Shown: piece by piece, positions 10,329-22,479 of the stretch
Position numbering within the stretch: position 1 is the stretch's first letter
Layout: each line of letters starts with the position of its first letter
NCBI RefSeq assembly: GCF_050003625.1
Contig: NC_134397.1
Coordinates: forward strand, 266,036,070-266,100,069
Origin: Haematobia irritans
Lineage: Eukaryota; Arthropoda; Insecta; Diptera; Muscidae
DNA: 64,000 nt
Direction: 5' to 3'
Made by a program: the position numbers and the translations under genes
The notes under the pieces: model-generated
Told to the model about the DNA's origin: nothing
Database searches by the model: none
What the model saw: only the letters and a program-made list of their open reading frames with translations

Positions 10329-12870
10329 AACAAATTTTATTTCTATAGATAATTTCGTCAAAATTTTATTTCTATAGAAAATTTTGCAAACATTTTATTT
10401 ATATAGACAATTTTGCCAAAATTCTATTCCAATATAAAATGTTGTCAAAATGTTATTTGTATAGAAAATTTTATCAAAATTTTATTTCTATAGAAAAATT
10501 TGCTAAAAGTTTATTTTTATAGAAATTTTGTCTAAATTTTATTTTTATAGAAAATGTTGCCAAAACTTTATTTTTATAGAAAATTTTGTCCAAATTTTAT
10601 TTCTATAGCAAATGTTGTCAAAATTTTATTTATATAGAAAATTTTGTCAAACTTGTATTCCTATAGAAATTTTTTTTTCTATAGAAAATATTGTCAAAAT
10701 TTTGTTTCTATTGAAAATTTTCTCAAACTTTTATTTCTATAGAAAATTTTGTAAATTTTTTTTATGGCAAATTTTCTCAAAAGTGTATATCTGTAAAAAA
10801 CTTTTGTCAACATTTTATTTCTATAGAAAATTTTGTCAACCTTTATTTCTATAGAAAATTTTGTCAAAATGTTATTTCTATAGAAAATTTTCTCAAACTT
10901 TTATTTCTCTAGAAAAATTTGCCAAAATTTTATTTCTATAGAAAATATTGTCAACATTTTATTTCTATTGAAAATTTTGTCAAAATTTTATTTTTATAGA
11001 AAATTTTGTCAAAATTTTATTTCTATAGAAAATTTTGTCAAAATTTTATTTCTATAGAAAATTTTGTCCAAATTTTATTTCTATAGAAAATTTTGTCAAA
11101 ATTTTATTTCTGTAGAAAATTTTGTCAAAATTTTATTTCTGTAGAAAATTTTGTCTAAATTTTATTTCTATAAAAAATTTTGTCAAAATTTTAGTTCTAT
11201 TGAAAATTTTATCAAAATTTTATTTCTATCGAAAATTTTGTAAAAATTATATTCCTAAAGAAAGTTTTGTCAACATTTTATTTCTATAGAAAATTTTGTC
11301 AAAATGTTATATCCATAGAAAATTTTCTCACACTTTTATTTCTACAGACAATTTTGTAAATTTTTTTCTATGGCAAATTTTCTCAAAATTGTATTTCTAT
11401 AAAAAAGTTTCCTCTTTTTTTCGTATAGAAATTTTTGCCCAAATTTTATTCCTATAGAAAATTTTGCCCAAATTTTATTTCTATAGAAAATGTTGTCAAC
11501 ATTTTATTCATATTTTGTAAAAATTTTATTTCTATAGAACATTTTGTCAAAATGTTATTTCTATGGTAAATTTTATCAAAATTTTATTTCTATAGAAAAT
11601 TTTGTCAAAATTTTATTTCTATAGTAAATTTTGTCAAAATTTTATTTCTATAGAAAAATTCGTCAAAATTTTATTTCTATAGAAAATTTCGTCAAAATTT
11701 AATTTTTTTAGAAAATTTTGTCAAAATTTTATTTCTATAAAACCTTTGTCAAAATTTTATTTCTATAGAAAATTTTGCCAAAATTTTATTTCTATAGAAA
11801 ATTTTGCCAAAATTTTAATTCTATAGAAAATTGTGCCAAAATTTTATTTCTATAGAAAATTTTGCCAAAATTTTATTTCTATAGAAAATTTTGCCAAAAT
11901 TTTATTTCTATAGAAAATTGTGCCCAAATTTTATTTCTATAGAAAAGAAAATTCTTTAGAAATTTTGTCAAAATTTTATTTCTATAGAAATTTTGTCAAA
12001 ATTTTATTTCTGTAAAAAATTTGTCAAAATTTTATTTCTATAGAAAATTTCGTCAAAATTTTATTTCTATAGAAAATTTTATCAAATTTTTATTTATATA
12101 GAAAATTATGTCAAAATTTTATTTATATAGAAAATTTTGTCAAAATTTTATTTATATAGAAAATTTTGTCAAAATTTTATATTTATAAAAAATTTTGTCA
12201 AAATTTTATTTTTTTAGAAGATTTTGTAAAAATTTTATTTTTTTAGAAAATGTTGCCAAACTTTATTTTTATAGGAAATGTTGTCCAAATTTTGTTTCTA
12301 TAGAAAATGTTGTCAAAATTTTATTTCTATAGAAAATTTTGTCAAAATTTTATATTTATAAAAAATTTTGTCAAAATTTTATTTCTATAGAAGTTTTGTC
12401 AAAATTTTATTTCTTTAAAAAATTCGTCAAAATTTTATTTCTATAGAAAATTTTGTCAAATTTTTTATTTATATAGAAAATTTTGTAAAAATTTTATTTA
12501 TATAGAAAAATTTGTCAAAATTTTATATTTATAAAAAATGTTGTCAAAATTTTATTTTTGTAGAAAATTTTTGTCAAAATTTTATTTTGTTAGAAACTGT
12601 TGCCAAACTTTATTTTTTAGGAAATGTTGTCCAAATTTTGTTTCTATAGAAAATGTTGTCAAAATTTTATTTATATAGAAAATTTTGTGAAAATTTTAAT
12701 TCTATAGGAAATTTTGTCAAAATTTTATTCGTATAGAAAATTTTGTCAAAATTTTATTTCTATAGAAAATTTTGCCAAAATTTTATTTCTATAGAAAATT
12801 TCGTCAAAATTTTATTTTTATAGAAAATTTTGTAAATATTTTATTTTGGAAAAATTTTATTTCTAAAGAA
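10329..12870 (+). repeat. Long 29-bp tandem array, about 87 units
   Basis: A 2.5 kb continuation of the array at 9151-9795, in the same orientation and with the same unit. Many adjacent units are nearly identical, while others carry variants (GCC for GTC, ATATAGAAA for CTATAGAAA). Blocks of matching variants recur near 12030-12330 and 12380-12670, pointing to local higher-order duplication. Confidence 0.9.
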
Positions 12871-13120
12871 ATTTCTGACGTACCTCTTAGATGGAGGATT
12901 ATTTTACAAAAACATAATCATAATGCCGGACATCACTGTCTCTGTGTAGTAAATAGCGGTCTCTGTTATGTAGCAGTTTCAGGAATAGTAGTAGTTTCTT
13001 TCCATGACTACGTTCTAGGTGATCTTGGATTATGAGCCAAGTTTCACTAAAAAATCCCTTTGATCAATTAATTGCGTAAATTGGAAAAAAATTAATTTCT
13101 TGTCATTTTTTCATTTCATG

Positions 13121-13373
13121 TACACAGAAAAAAAATTTTACCAATTAAAATTTTAATTGAATATTATTCAATTAAAAATGTAATTGAAAACAAAACATTT
13201 TTTTCATTGTCGGCTTGACAAATTTTAATTGTGATAGATATTATCATTTCTGTGATTGAAGAAATTTCAATCAAAAATTAATTGGTTCAAAGAACAATAC
13301 AATTCGCCATTGAACACCATCTTGGCTAGTACTCTTGTAGACCCATCAAATATGAAAACTTTTTTTTGTGTTA
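13121..13373. mobile_element. Palindromic AATTAAAATTTTAATT MITE, diverged copy
   Basis: Ends are ACACAGAAAAAAAATTTT and CTTTTTTTTGTGT. The interior has repeated AATTAAAATTTTAATTGA segments with dyad symmetry. It is related to the better preserved copy at 59453-59736. The exact right end is uncertain. Confidence 0.65.
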
Positions 13374-13543
13374 CTGAAGGAGCCTTATAGGAATTTGAAT
13401 TGAGTTAACTTTAATCTCTAGCCTTGTCATTTTTGATTAAAAATTTTAGGTAATTCAGAAAAATGCGCACGAATTTTACTATTCGCAGGAATTTTACTTT
13501 CATTTTTAGTACAATTTTCTCCAAAGGCATAACCTTTTGATAT
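13374..13543. other. Spacer, nothing recognised
   Basis: Short AT-rich interval between a MITE and a SINE, with no coding signal. Confidence 0.4.
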
Positions 13544-13795
13544 GGGAGCCAACGTAGTGCAATGTTTAGCATGCCCGCCGCGCGTAAACAGGGTCGTGGA
13601 CTCAAACCCAGTTTCTACCAAACACCAAAAAGTTTTTCTGACTGTTTCCAAGCTTTTCTAAGTGGTGTGACTGCAATGTGGAACGGGAAAATAGGGCAGC
13701 ACTCAGTGATGAGAGAGAAGGTATCACAATGGACTGAGTAGTCTAAGTGATCCTGAAATTTAGGGCTGCCACTACTGCTCACCTAACCTTTCGAT
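13544..13795 (+). mobile_element. tRNA-derived SINE
   Basis: The head resembles a tRNA gene: a degenerate A box (TAGTGCAATGTTTAGCATG) and a B-box-like GGACTCAAACCC about 40 bases later. Then come TACCAAACACCAAAAAG and a tail with ATCACAATGGACTGAGTAGT...GGGCTGCCACTAC..CTAACCT. Tail fragments recur near 18850-18950, near 26300 (inverted) and possibly near 3769. Function of such elements is RNA polymerase III transcription followed by LINE-driven retroposition; no target duplication was identified. Confidence 0.7.
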
Positions 13796-15791
13796 ATACC
13801 AACGAAGTGTATTAGGAAGGAGACACGAGAAGTATTACTTTTCTATATTCCCAATTCTTTACCAATTAGATTCACACACACACATACACGAAATTTCTAA
13901 CAATCAAATTTCAGGCGCTGAAATGATTTGTTTCTAATTGTCCGTTACCTTTTCATTTTCAAAAAAAAAATCCAAAAAATTTGAATTGTCTCGTTTTGTT
14001 GAATTGATTTTATGCAAACAATTCTTAAGAAAATCATACATCATAAAGATCCTCATCATTCTATTCCATCGACAAAGCCAATAAGGACAGAGAGGGTAAG
14101 TGACATTTAGGCCATTGTTTAAGACGAAATCTGGTAAGGGCCATGCATACCAATCAAAAAGGACACTGGACAGACGAAAGACAGACATCAGAAGGCAAAA
14201 CGTTAGTAGTGGGATTATGGTTAACTCTGGTCATTGTTTAAGCCATATTTTATTTGGGTGATGTGTCTTCTAGTGTACAGAATTTTATTATTTTGTTTGC
14301 CAGATTTGCCGCCTAAGCCAGGTCCCCATAATCCATGGACGAATTGTGTTTGCTGAAAATTTCAAAAATTTTAATTTAAAATTTTCTTGTTATTCTTCAT
14401 GCTAAATTGTTGCTCCAATGGATAGAATTTATCCGAGCAATATGATATTGATGATGGTTGACTTTTGTGGTGATGGTGGCTTAATGGCCATTGACTGTTG
14501 CTGCTGCTGCTGCTGGTCCAGTGGTCCATCTCGAGATGGCATAGGCATAGCATTGTCGTGTCTCTTGTTTGTTTCTAAAGAAATTTCAAAATTCTCGCAA
14601 TTTTATGTTCGTTAAAGTTTTATTTTGATGCTGACTCCTCGACTGGGCTGAGACTATGGGAGGGTATGTATCTAAAAATCCCTGTCCGTCCGTCCTTCCG
14701 TCCGTCTGTCTGTCTGGCTGGATGGTTGATTGTGCAAATAAATTGAATTGTTAAACGTGCAATGTTGGTTTGTCTCTTTATTTCCATTGTTGTTGCTTTT
14801 GTTGTTGTTGGATATGAATGTTTTGAATGTTAAGAGTTGTCTTTTTGCCGCATATTTAAACAAATGATCCAACAGATTTGCTTTTTGGACTTTTCCAAAC
14901 CAGGGCCAAGAACACAAAATGTTTCTTGCCTTAAACAAACACCAACTAAAGACAATGCAATGAGATGAGAGACAATAAACTTGGCTATGGTCGTCGGTCG
15001 TCTTCTTCATGGCTTAATGGTTTTGGTCATAACCATGAAAAACACCAGCTTCCAACAAAAGCATAACCTCTAAATTCAGAGGGGTAGGAGGCTTAAACAA
15101 AAAAAGTGGACGGAGACAATGACAATATGACTATAACTACACAATTCCAATTTGACCATCATCGTCGTCATCAACCAACAGCAGCCACAGCTAAAGCACA
15201 GTCATCGTTTCCCCCCTCCCCCAACTTGGTAATGGCCATGTCTCTGTGTTTATCCTCATCAATTTCTGCATTAAAAAATGGCCAAATGTATGTATTAAGG
15301 TCTCAAAATTTTATTTGTCGTAGCGCCTATATAAGTGAGTGAGAAAATTTGCTATTAACCACAAACATAACATTCGAATTGTACACTCGAAGAAAAACAT
15401 TTGCAGAAATTGATCGATACTAAAATATAAATCACATCCACAAAAAAAAACTGGAACGCACCATGAAAGCAAATGTAGGTTTATATTAGAAAATTATTAA
15501 CTAAAATATTTTAGAAATTGCAATATGATACAAATAAGTTAATAATTTTTGTCAAATTGAAGAATATTTTTGTTTAATAAAATTTCATATTTCGAAGAGA
15601 AGAGAAAATTGGAATTAAAAATTGTTAAAAAAGTCTTTAGCTATATGAAGTTCTAGACAAACACAATTTAAGTAAAATTTAATTAGTTGAGAAACTTATT
15701 AACGCATGTTCAGCAAACTTCGTCCATTTTAAAAATATATGAATTATTTTCATATTTAGTAAAATTGTGTATTTCATTTCTATACAATTTT
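13796..15791. other. Low-repeat island with microsatellites, no gene seen
   Basis: Mostly unique sequence. It holds a short CTG run (about 14500-14516), a lone (GTCY)n tract (listed separately) and GTTGTTGTTG-type runs. The 112-codon minus-strand frame at 14672-15010 ends inside the GTCY tract, has no domain and is probably not coding. This may be ancestral intron or intergenic DNA. Confidence 0.45.
14683..14716 (+). repeat. Isolated (GTCY)n microsatellite
   Basis: An imperfect run of GTCC/GTCT tetramers continuing into CTGGCTGG. It looks like the microsatellite that follows the mini-me-like core elsewhere in this window, but the conserved core (GAGTCGATCTARCCATG) is absent. Confidence 0.8.
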
Positions 15792-17504
15792 TATACCCTC
15801 CATCATAGGATGGGGGTATATTAACTTTGTCATTCCGTTTGTAACACATCGACATATTGCTCTAAGACCCCATAAAGTATATATATTCTGGGTCGTGGTG
15901 AAATTCTGAGTCGATCTAAGCATGTCCGTCCGTCCGTCTGTTGAAATCACGCTAACTTCCGAACGACACAAGCTATCGACTTGAAACGTGGCACAAGTAG
16001 TTGTTATCGATGTAGGTCAGATAGTATTGAAAATGGGCCATATCGGTCCACTTTTACGTATAGCCCCCATATAAAGGGACCCTCAGATTTGGCTTGTGGA
16101 GCCTCTAACAGACGCATATTTCATCCGATCCGGCTGACATTTGGTATATGGTGTTTGTATATGGTCTCTAACAACCATGCAAAAATTGGTCCATATCGGT
16201 CCACAATTATATATAGCCCCCATATAAACCGATCCCCAGATTTGGCTTGCGGAGCCTAAAAGAGAAGCAAATTTCATCCGATCCGCCTGAAATTTGGTAC
16301 ATGGTGTTGGTATATGGTATCTAACAACCATGCAAAAATTGGTCCATATCGGTCCATAATTGTATATAGACCCCATATAAACCGATCTCCAGATTTGGCT
16401 TGCGAAGCCTCAAAGAGAAGCAAATTCCATCCGATCCGGCTGAAATTTGGTACATGGTATTGGTATATGGTCTCTAACAACCGTGCAAAAATTGGTTCAT
16501 ATCGGTCCATAATTATATATAGCGCCCATATAAACCGATTCCCAGATTTGGGTTGCGGAGCCTCAAAGAGAAACAAATTTCATCCGATCCGCCTGAAATT
16601 TGGTACATGATGTTGGTATATGGTCTCTAACAACCATGCAAAAATTGGTCCACATCGGTTCATAATTATATGTAGCCCCCGATATAAACCGATCCACAGA
16701 TTTGGCTTGCGAAGTCTCCAAGAGACATGGTGTTAGTATATGATCTTTAACAACCGTGTCACAATTGGTCCATATCGGTCCATAATTATATATAGCCCCC
16801 ATCTAAAACGTTATCCAGATTTGACCTCCGTAGCCTCTTGGAGGAGCAAAATTCATCCGATCAGGTTCAAATTAGGAACGTGGTGTTAGTATATGGTCGC
16901 TAACAACCATACCAAAATTGGTCCAATCACACAAAAATTGGTCCATATCGGTTCATAATCATGGTTGCAACTAGAGCCAAAAATAATCTACCAGAATTTT
17001 ATTTCTATAGAAAATTTTGTCAAAATTTTATTTCTAGAGAAAATTTTGTCAAAATTTTATTTCTATAAAATAAATAATATAATAAAATTTTCATCATTGT
17101 CAAAATTTTATTTCTATAGAAAATTTTGTCAAAATTTTATTTCTATAGAAAATTTGTTCAAATTTTATTCGGTTCATAATCATGGTTGCCACTCGAGCCA
17201 AAAATAATCTACCAAGATTTTATTTCTATAGAAAATTTTGTTAAAATTTTATTTCTGTAGAAAATTTTGTCAAAATTTTATGTCTACTTTGTCAAACTGA
17301 TGATTTAATATATACCACGTATGGACTTACATACAATTTAGAAGATGGTGTTAGGAGGTTTTAAGATACCTTGCCATCGGCAAGCGTTACCGCAACTTAA
17401 GTAATTCGATTGTGGATGGCAGTGTTTAGAAGAAGTTTCTACGCAATCCATGATGGAGGGTACATAAGCTTCGGCCTGGTCGAACTTACGGCCGTATATA
17501 CTTG
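15792..17504 (+). mobile_element. Composite element, family A, full-length (about 1.7 kb)
   Basis: In order: a hairpin TATACCCTCCATCATAGG / ATGGGGGTATA at 15792-15820; a mini-me-like core with ATATATTCTGGGTCG and GAGTCGATCTAAGCATG, then (GTCC)n to about 15940; a unique linker; roughly six repeats of about 153 bp (16070-16960) with CCATATAAACCGATC; a conserved junction CCAAAAATAATCTACCA; a 29-bp array (about 16990-17290); a linker with CCTTGCCATCGGCAAG; a terminal GGCCGAACTTACGGCC hairpin; and the end GTATATACTTG before a T-run. Non-autonomous. Frames of 80-100 codons on both strands are repeat translations. Confidence 0.85.
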
Positions 17505-17737
17505 TTTTTTTTTTTTCATTTTTGTTCATGTCATTAAAGTAAGCAAAGAATAATTCAAATAAGAAAAATTTTCTCACATTTGGATAAATTGAACTAAAAT
17601 CAACTAATTATCATGAACTAAAGTAAAGTTAATTCGGCTATAACAACTTTCGTTTGACACATATGAAATGGAAAAATCACACTATGGCGTTAATAAAACA
17701 AAAGGCTGATAAATACACTTCTAATGTTAGCCTTATA

Positions 17738-18364
17738 CAGTGAAAAAATATTGTTGTGAGGTCAACTATTTCATATCCTTAAAATGCGAATTTTGCTTAA
17801 CATGGAAGACGCATTTCTATGATATAAAGATTTTTTCCCCTGTCCAAAAGTTGTTAAATGAAGTCGTTTTGTCGTTATAATTATGTGATTCGATCTAAAA
17901 TTGGATATCTTAACATGAAAGAAAATGTTGTTGGAATCAGGTCATGGCTTTAATTATTCTGAAAAATTCTTCAATTACTGAAATCGTCTTTAAAATTGTT
18001 ACCTTTCTTTTACTACAAACAAAAAAAAACGTTCAAAACTATGATATGTTTTTCAATACTTTATTTTAAAGATTTTTTGCTTGAAACATAGCATAATTTC
18101 TGCGTGAAGTCGAGTCTGAATTTGGAAATTTAAGTCGCCGTTAACACGTTTTTAAAGCACCTTGGCAGCATATGAAGCAAGAAACTGAAGAAACAAAATA
18201 ATTAAAATTTATTTCCTATAATCAAGTACGCAAAACTCAACTTTAAAATAGTGTCTTTACTAAGTCCTTACTTCAATTCTACGGTTCTTTGGCCAGGAAT
18301 CAATACCAAACTCATTAGTGTAAAGACAAAATCTTTGGAACCGGACATGTTTTTTTTTTCATTG
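17738..18364. mobile_element. CACTG TIR element (MITE), 627 bp, copy 2
   Basis: Starts CAGTGAAAAAATATTG and ends TTTTTTTTTTCATTG, with TA on both sides (17736-17737, 18365-18366). It is inverted relative to the 2135-2724 copy and carries the same internal phrases, for example GACAAAATCTTTGGAACCGG near the right end. Confidence 0.8.
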
Positions 18365-19017
18365 TAGTGACATTACACGAAGAATTTCATAGAAGACATT
18401 TTCCTGAAAACACTAACTTCCGTCATTTTTGTAGTTTGAAGGAAAAAATTGGAGTTCAAAATTGCAAGAATGTTTTTAGTGCCATACAAAGTGCGCATTT
18501 GTGTAAAATTTACAAATTTAAAGAAATAATGAGCTAGTTTGTGAGAAGTGCGAACATAGTAAATCTCTATTCTTCATTTGTGTGTTATTTTTTCCCTATT
18601 TTTAGTTCATTTAACTAACGTCCGTTAAAAATTATTAGAGTAAAGGAAACTTTCTCCAAAGATAATAATTCCATGAATAAAAATAAAGTTAAATTGGCTT
18701 TAGTGAAATAGAGGCTTCACTCTCTTTTGCGTGTATTTCCAATATGTCAGTTAATTTAAAGATTATTTCTTTAGTTGGAAAATGTTTCTCTTTATTTTAA
18801 AATTGAAAATTTGCCTAATTTCAAAGACATACGATTTTAACGGAGGGAGAGAAAAGTTCACCACCGTGGTATCCCAATGGACCGACTAGTCTTAGTGAGC
18901 TTGAAATATCATACTGCCACTATACCTAATCTAACCTAAACCGAGGGACGCAAATTTCAAAGATTCCTGTCCTAAATTTAAGGAAAATAATTCTTGATTC
19001 AAAGATTATGAACTTTT
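18365..19017. other. Fragments of dispersed repeats, no gene
   Basis: Contains a family F fragment (about 18690-19013) and, within it, a SINE tail fragment near 18850-18950 (CCCAATGGACCGACTAGTCT ... CTGCCACTATACC). AT-rich, no coding signal. Confidence 0.45.
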
Positions 19018-21888
19018 TATACCCTGCTCCACACTGTGGAACAGGGTATTATAAGTTAGTGCATATGTTTGCAACACCCAGAAGGATACGAGATAGACAC
19101 ATGGTGTCTTTGGCAAAAATGCTCAGGGTGGGCTCCTGAGTCGATATAACCATGTCCGTCTGTCCGTGAACACATTTTTGTAATCAAAGTCTAGATCGCA
19201 GTTTTAGTCCAATCGACTTCAAATATGGCACAAGTATGTGTTTTGGCTCAGAATAGATACCTATTGATTTTGGAAGAAATCGGTTCAGATTTTGATATAG
19301 CTCCCATATATATATTTCGCCCGATATGGACTTATATGGCCCCAGAAGCCAGAGTTTTACCCTAATTTGCTTAAAATTTTGCACAAGAAGAACAATTAGT
19401 ACTATAGTCAAGTGTGCCAAATTTTATTGAAATCGGTTCAGATTTAGATATAGCTCCCATATATATCTTTCGCCCGATATGAACTAATACGGTCCCAGCA
19501 GCCAGAGTTTTACCCCAATTTGGTTGAAATTTTGCACTAGGAGTACAATTAGTAGTGTAGTGAAGTGTGCCAAATTTTATTGAAATCGGTTCAGATTTAG
19601 ATATAGCTCCCATATATATCGTTCGCCCGATTTACACTCATATGACCACAATGGCCAATCTTTTACTCCGATTTAATTGAAATTTTGCACAGGGAGTAGA
19701 ATTAGCATTGTAGCTATGCCTGCCAAATTTTATTGAAATCGGTTCAGATTTAGATATAGCTCCCATATATATCGTTCGCCCGATTTACACTCATATGACC
19801 ACAGTGGCCAATTTTTAACTCCGATTCAGTTGAAATTTTGCACAGGGAGTAGAATTAGCATTGTAGCTATGCGTGCCAAATTTGGTTGAAATCGGTTCAG
19901 ATTTAGATATATCTCCCATATATAGCTTTCGCCCGATTTACACTCATATGACCACAGAGGCCAATTTTTAACTCCGATTTAGTTGAAATTTTGCACAGCG
20001 AGTAGAATTAGCATTGTAGCTATGCGTGCCAAATTTGGTTGACATCGGTTCAGTTTTAGATATAACTCCCATATATATGTTTTTCTGATTTCGACAAAAA
20101 TGGTCAAAATACCAACATTTTCCTTGTTAAATCGCCACTGCTTAGTCGAAAAGTTGTAAAAATTACTCTAATTTTCCTAAACTTCTAATACATATATATC
20201 GAGCGATAAATCATAAATAAACTTTTGCGAAGTTTCCTTAAAATTGCTTAAGATTTACATGTTTCCCATATTTTTATACCCTGCGCCACACTGTGGAACA
20301 GGGTATTATAAGTTAGTGCATATGTTTGTAACACCCAGAAGGAGACGAGAGAGACACATGGTGTCTTTGGCAATAACGCTCAGGGTGGGTCCCTGAGTCG
20401 ATATAACCATGTCCGTCTGTCCGTCCGTCCGTCCGTCCGTCTGTCTGTGAACACATTTTTGTGATCAAAGTCTAGGTCGCAATTTAAGTCCAATCGCCTT
20501 CAAATTTGGCACATGTTCCCAATTTGGGTCAGAATAGAACCCTATTGATTTTGGAAGAAATCGGTTCAGATTTAGATATAGCTCCCATATATATCTTTCG
20601 CTCGATATGCACTAATATCGACCCAGCAGCCAGAGTTTTATATCGATTTGCTTGAAATTTTGTACAAACATAACACTTAGTCGTATAGTCAAGTGTGCAA
20701 AATTTGATTGATATCGGTTCACATTTAGATATAGCTCCCATACATATCTTTCGCCCGATATGGACTTATATGGCCCCAAAAGCCAGATTTTTGGCCGAAT
20801 TTGGTTGAAATTTTGCACTAGAAGTACAATTGGTAGTATAGTCAAGTGTGCAAAATTTGATTGAAATCGGTTCAAATTTAGATATTGCTCCCATATATAT
20901 CTTTCGCCCGATATGGACTAAAATGGTCCTAAAAGCCAGAGTTTTGGCCCAATTTGGTTGAAATTATGCACAGGGAGTATATTTAGCATTATAGCTGTGC
21001 GTGCCAAATTTGATTGAAATCGGTTCACATTTAGATATAGCTCCCATATATATCTTTCGCCCGATATGGACTATTATGGCCCCAGAAGCCAGATTTTTGG
21101 CCGAATTTGGTTGAAATTTTGCACAAGGAGTACAATTGGTAGTATAGTCATGTGTGCCAAATTTGATTGAAATCGGTTCAGATTTAGATATAGCTTCCAT
21201 ATATATTTTTCGCCCGATATGGACTTATATGGCCCCAGAAGCCAGAGTTTTGGCCTAATTTGGTTGAAATTTTGCACTAGGAGTACAATTAGTAATATAG
21301 TCATGTGTGCCAAATTTGATTGAAATCGGTTCAGATTTAGACTTTTGCGAAGTTTCCTTAAAATTGCTTCAGTTTTAAATGTTTCCCATATTTTTTTACT
21401 AAAATTGTGTTCCACACTAGTGCATTAGCCAACTTAAATTTTGAGTCTACAGATTTTGTAAAAGTCTATCAAATTCTGTCCAAATCGAGTGATATTTAAA
21501 TGTATGTACTTGGGACAAACCTTTATATATAGCACCCAACACATTTGACGGAGTTGATATAATATCGAAAATGTGGATCTACAGAGTGGTGCAGGGTATA
21601 ATATAGTCGGCACCGCCCGACTTTAGACTTTCCTTTCTTGTTTTTTACTAACATTGTGCTCCACCCATTTGCATTAGCGACTTAAATTTTGAGTCTATAG
21701 ATTTTGTAGAAGTCTATTAAATTCTTTCCAGATCGAGTGATATTTAAATGTATGTATTTGGGACAAACCTTTATATATAGCCCCCAACACATGTGATGGA
21801 TGTGATATGGTATCGAAAATTTAGATCTACAAAGTGGTGCAGGGTATAATATAGTCGGCCACGCTCGACTTTAGACTTTCCTTACATG
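19018..21888 (+). mobile_element. Composite element, family B, interrupted by a second family B copy
   Basis: Starts with hairpin TATACCCTGCTCCACACTG / TGGAACAGGGTAT. The core follows with GAGTCGATATAACCATG and GTCCGTCTGTCCGTG, then repeats spaced 152-154 bp (modules at about 19300, 19452, 19604, 19758, 19910) with AGATATAGCTCCCATATATA. The tail is interrupted at the T-run at 20271-20275 by a second element and resumes at 21641. It ends with a weak hairpin near AGTCGGCCACGCTCGACT and CTTACATG at about 21888, a diverged form of the usual CTTACTTG. Confidence 0.8.
20275..21640 (+). mobile_element. Composite element, family B, nested inside another family B element
   Basis: A complete copy: hairpin TATACCCTGCGCCACACTG / GGAACAGGGTATTATA, core, an expanded (GTCC/GTCT)n tract (about 20411-20448), repeats of about 153 bp, the tail shared by the family, hairpin AGTCGG..CCGACT-like and CTTG at 21640. 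It lies in the poly-T of the outer copy. The uninterrupted T-run is seen at 48527-48533 in the family B copy at 47287-48776. Confidence 0.85.
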
Positions 21889-22479
21889 TTAAAATTAAAA
21901 AAATGTGTCTCTAATATTGTGTAAATTGCGTCTCCATATTAGGTCAATATTTTTTGTCAAGGTCCATATTAGAGTGTGGCCATTTGGTACAAGCCACATA
22001 CTTTTCTAGCAGTGTCACCATTGTGCCACTAGCAAATTTGTTACTGTTTATAAGCGATGACAGTTATGTGGCAACTTTTTACATGTTGTGCCCCATTTTA
22101 TTGCAATACTTTTAATTGGACCGGTGCCTTAAAATAAAGTGGAACTAATGTGCAATCTGCAATGAAAAGTTTCTTTTACAGGTGAACTGGTCCTCCCAAT
22201 GGAGATAAAGTAAATGTTGCATTTACTTAAACCTAATTAAAAACAAAACCCTAGAAAAAAAAACTTTTTACGAAATTCACAATCTGATGGGAACAGATTA
22301 GGATATATTGTAATCGCTGAGAAATAAGTGATTGGATTGGTTTTTGGACTGACGTCAGCTTCGGTATCGTTGTTGCTTTGCGTTCGGATGTAGAATCTCT
22401 TCGATTTCAGTTATGATAGTAGCATGAAGTAAGAACAGATACTCACGAATCCAATTTGGTAGTTACATTGCTTTTAAAC
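21889..22479. other. Unique-looking stretch, nothing recognised
   Basis: No open frame of note and no match to repeat families in the window. Confidence 0.4.

Noticed and set aside
9554..12870. Open frames with FYFNRKFCQNFISIE-like repeats
   Set aside because: They are translations of the 29-bp array in shifting frames, interrupted by indels.
9151..12870. CRISPR-like array
   Set aside because: Units are contiguous without unique spacers, in an AT-rich eukaryotic context.
14672..15010. 112-codon minus-strand gene
   Set aside because: Its C-terminus (SSQTDRRTEGRTDR) is the (GTCY)n microsatellite, and the remainder has low-complexity Asn runs and no domain.
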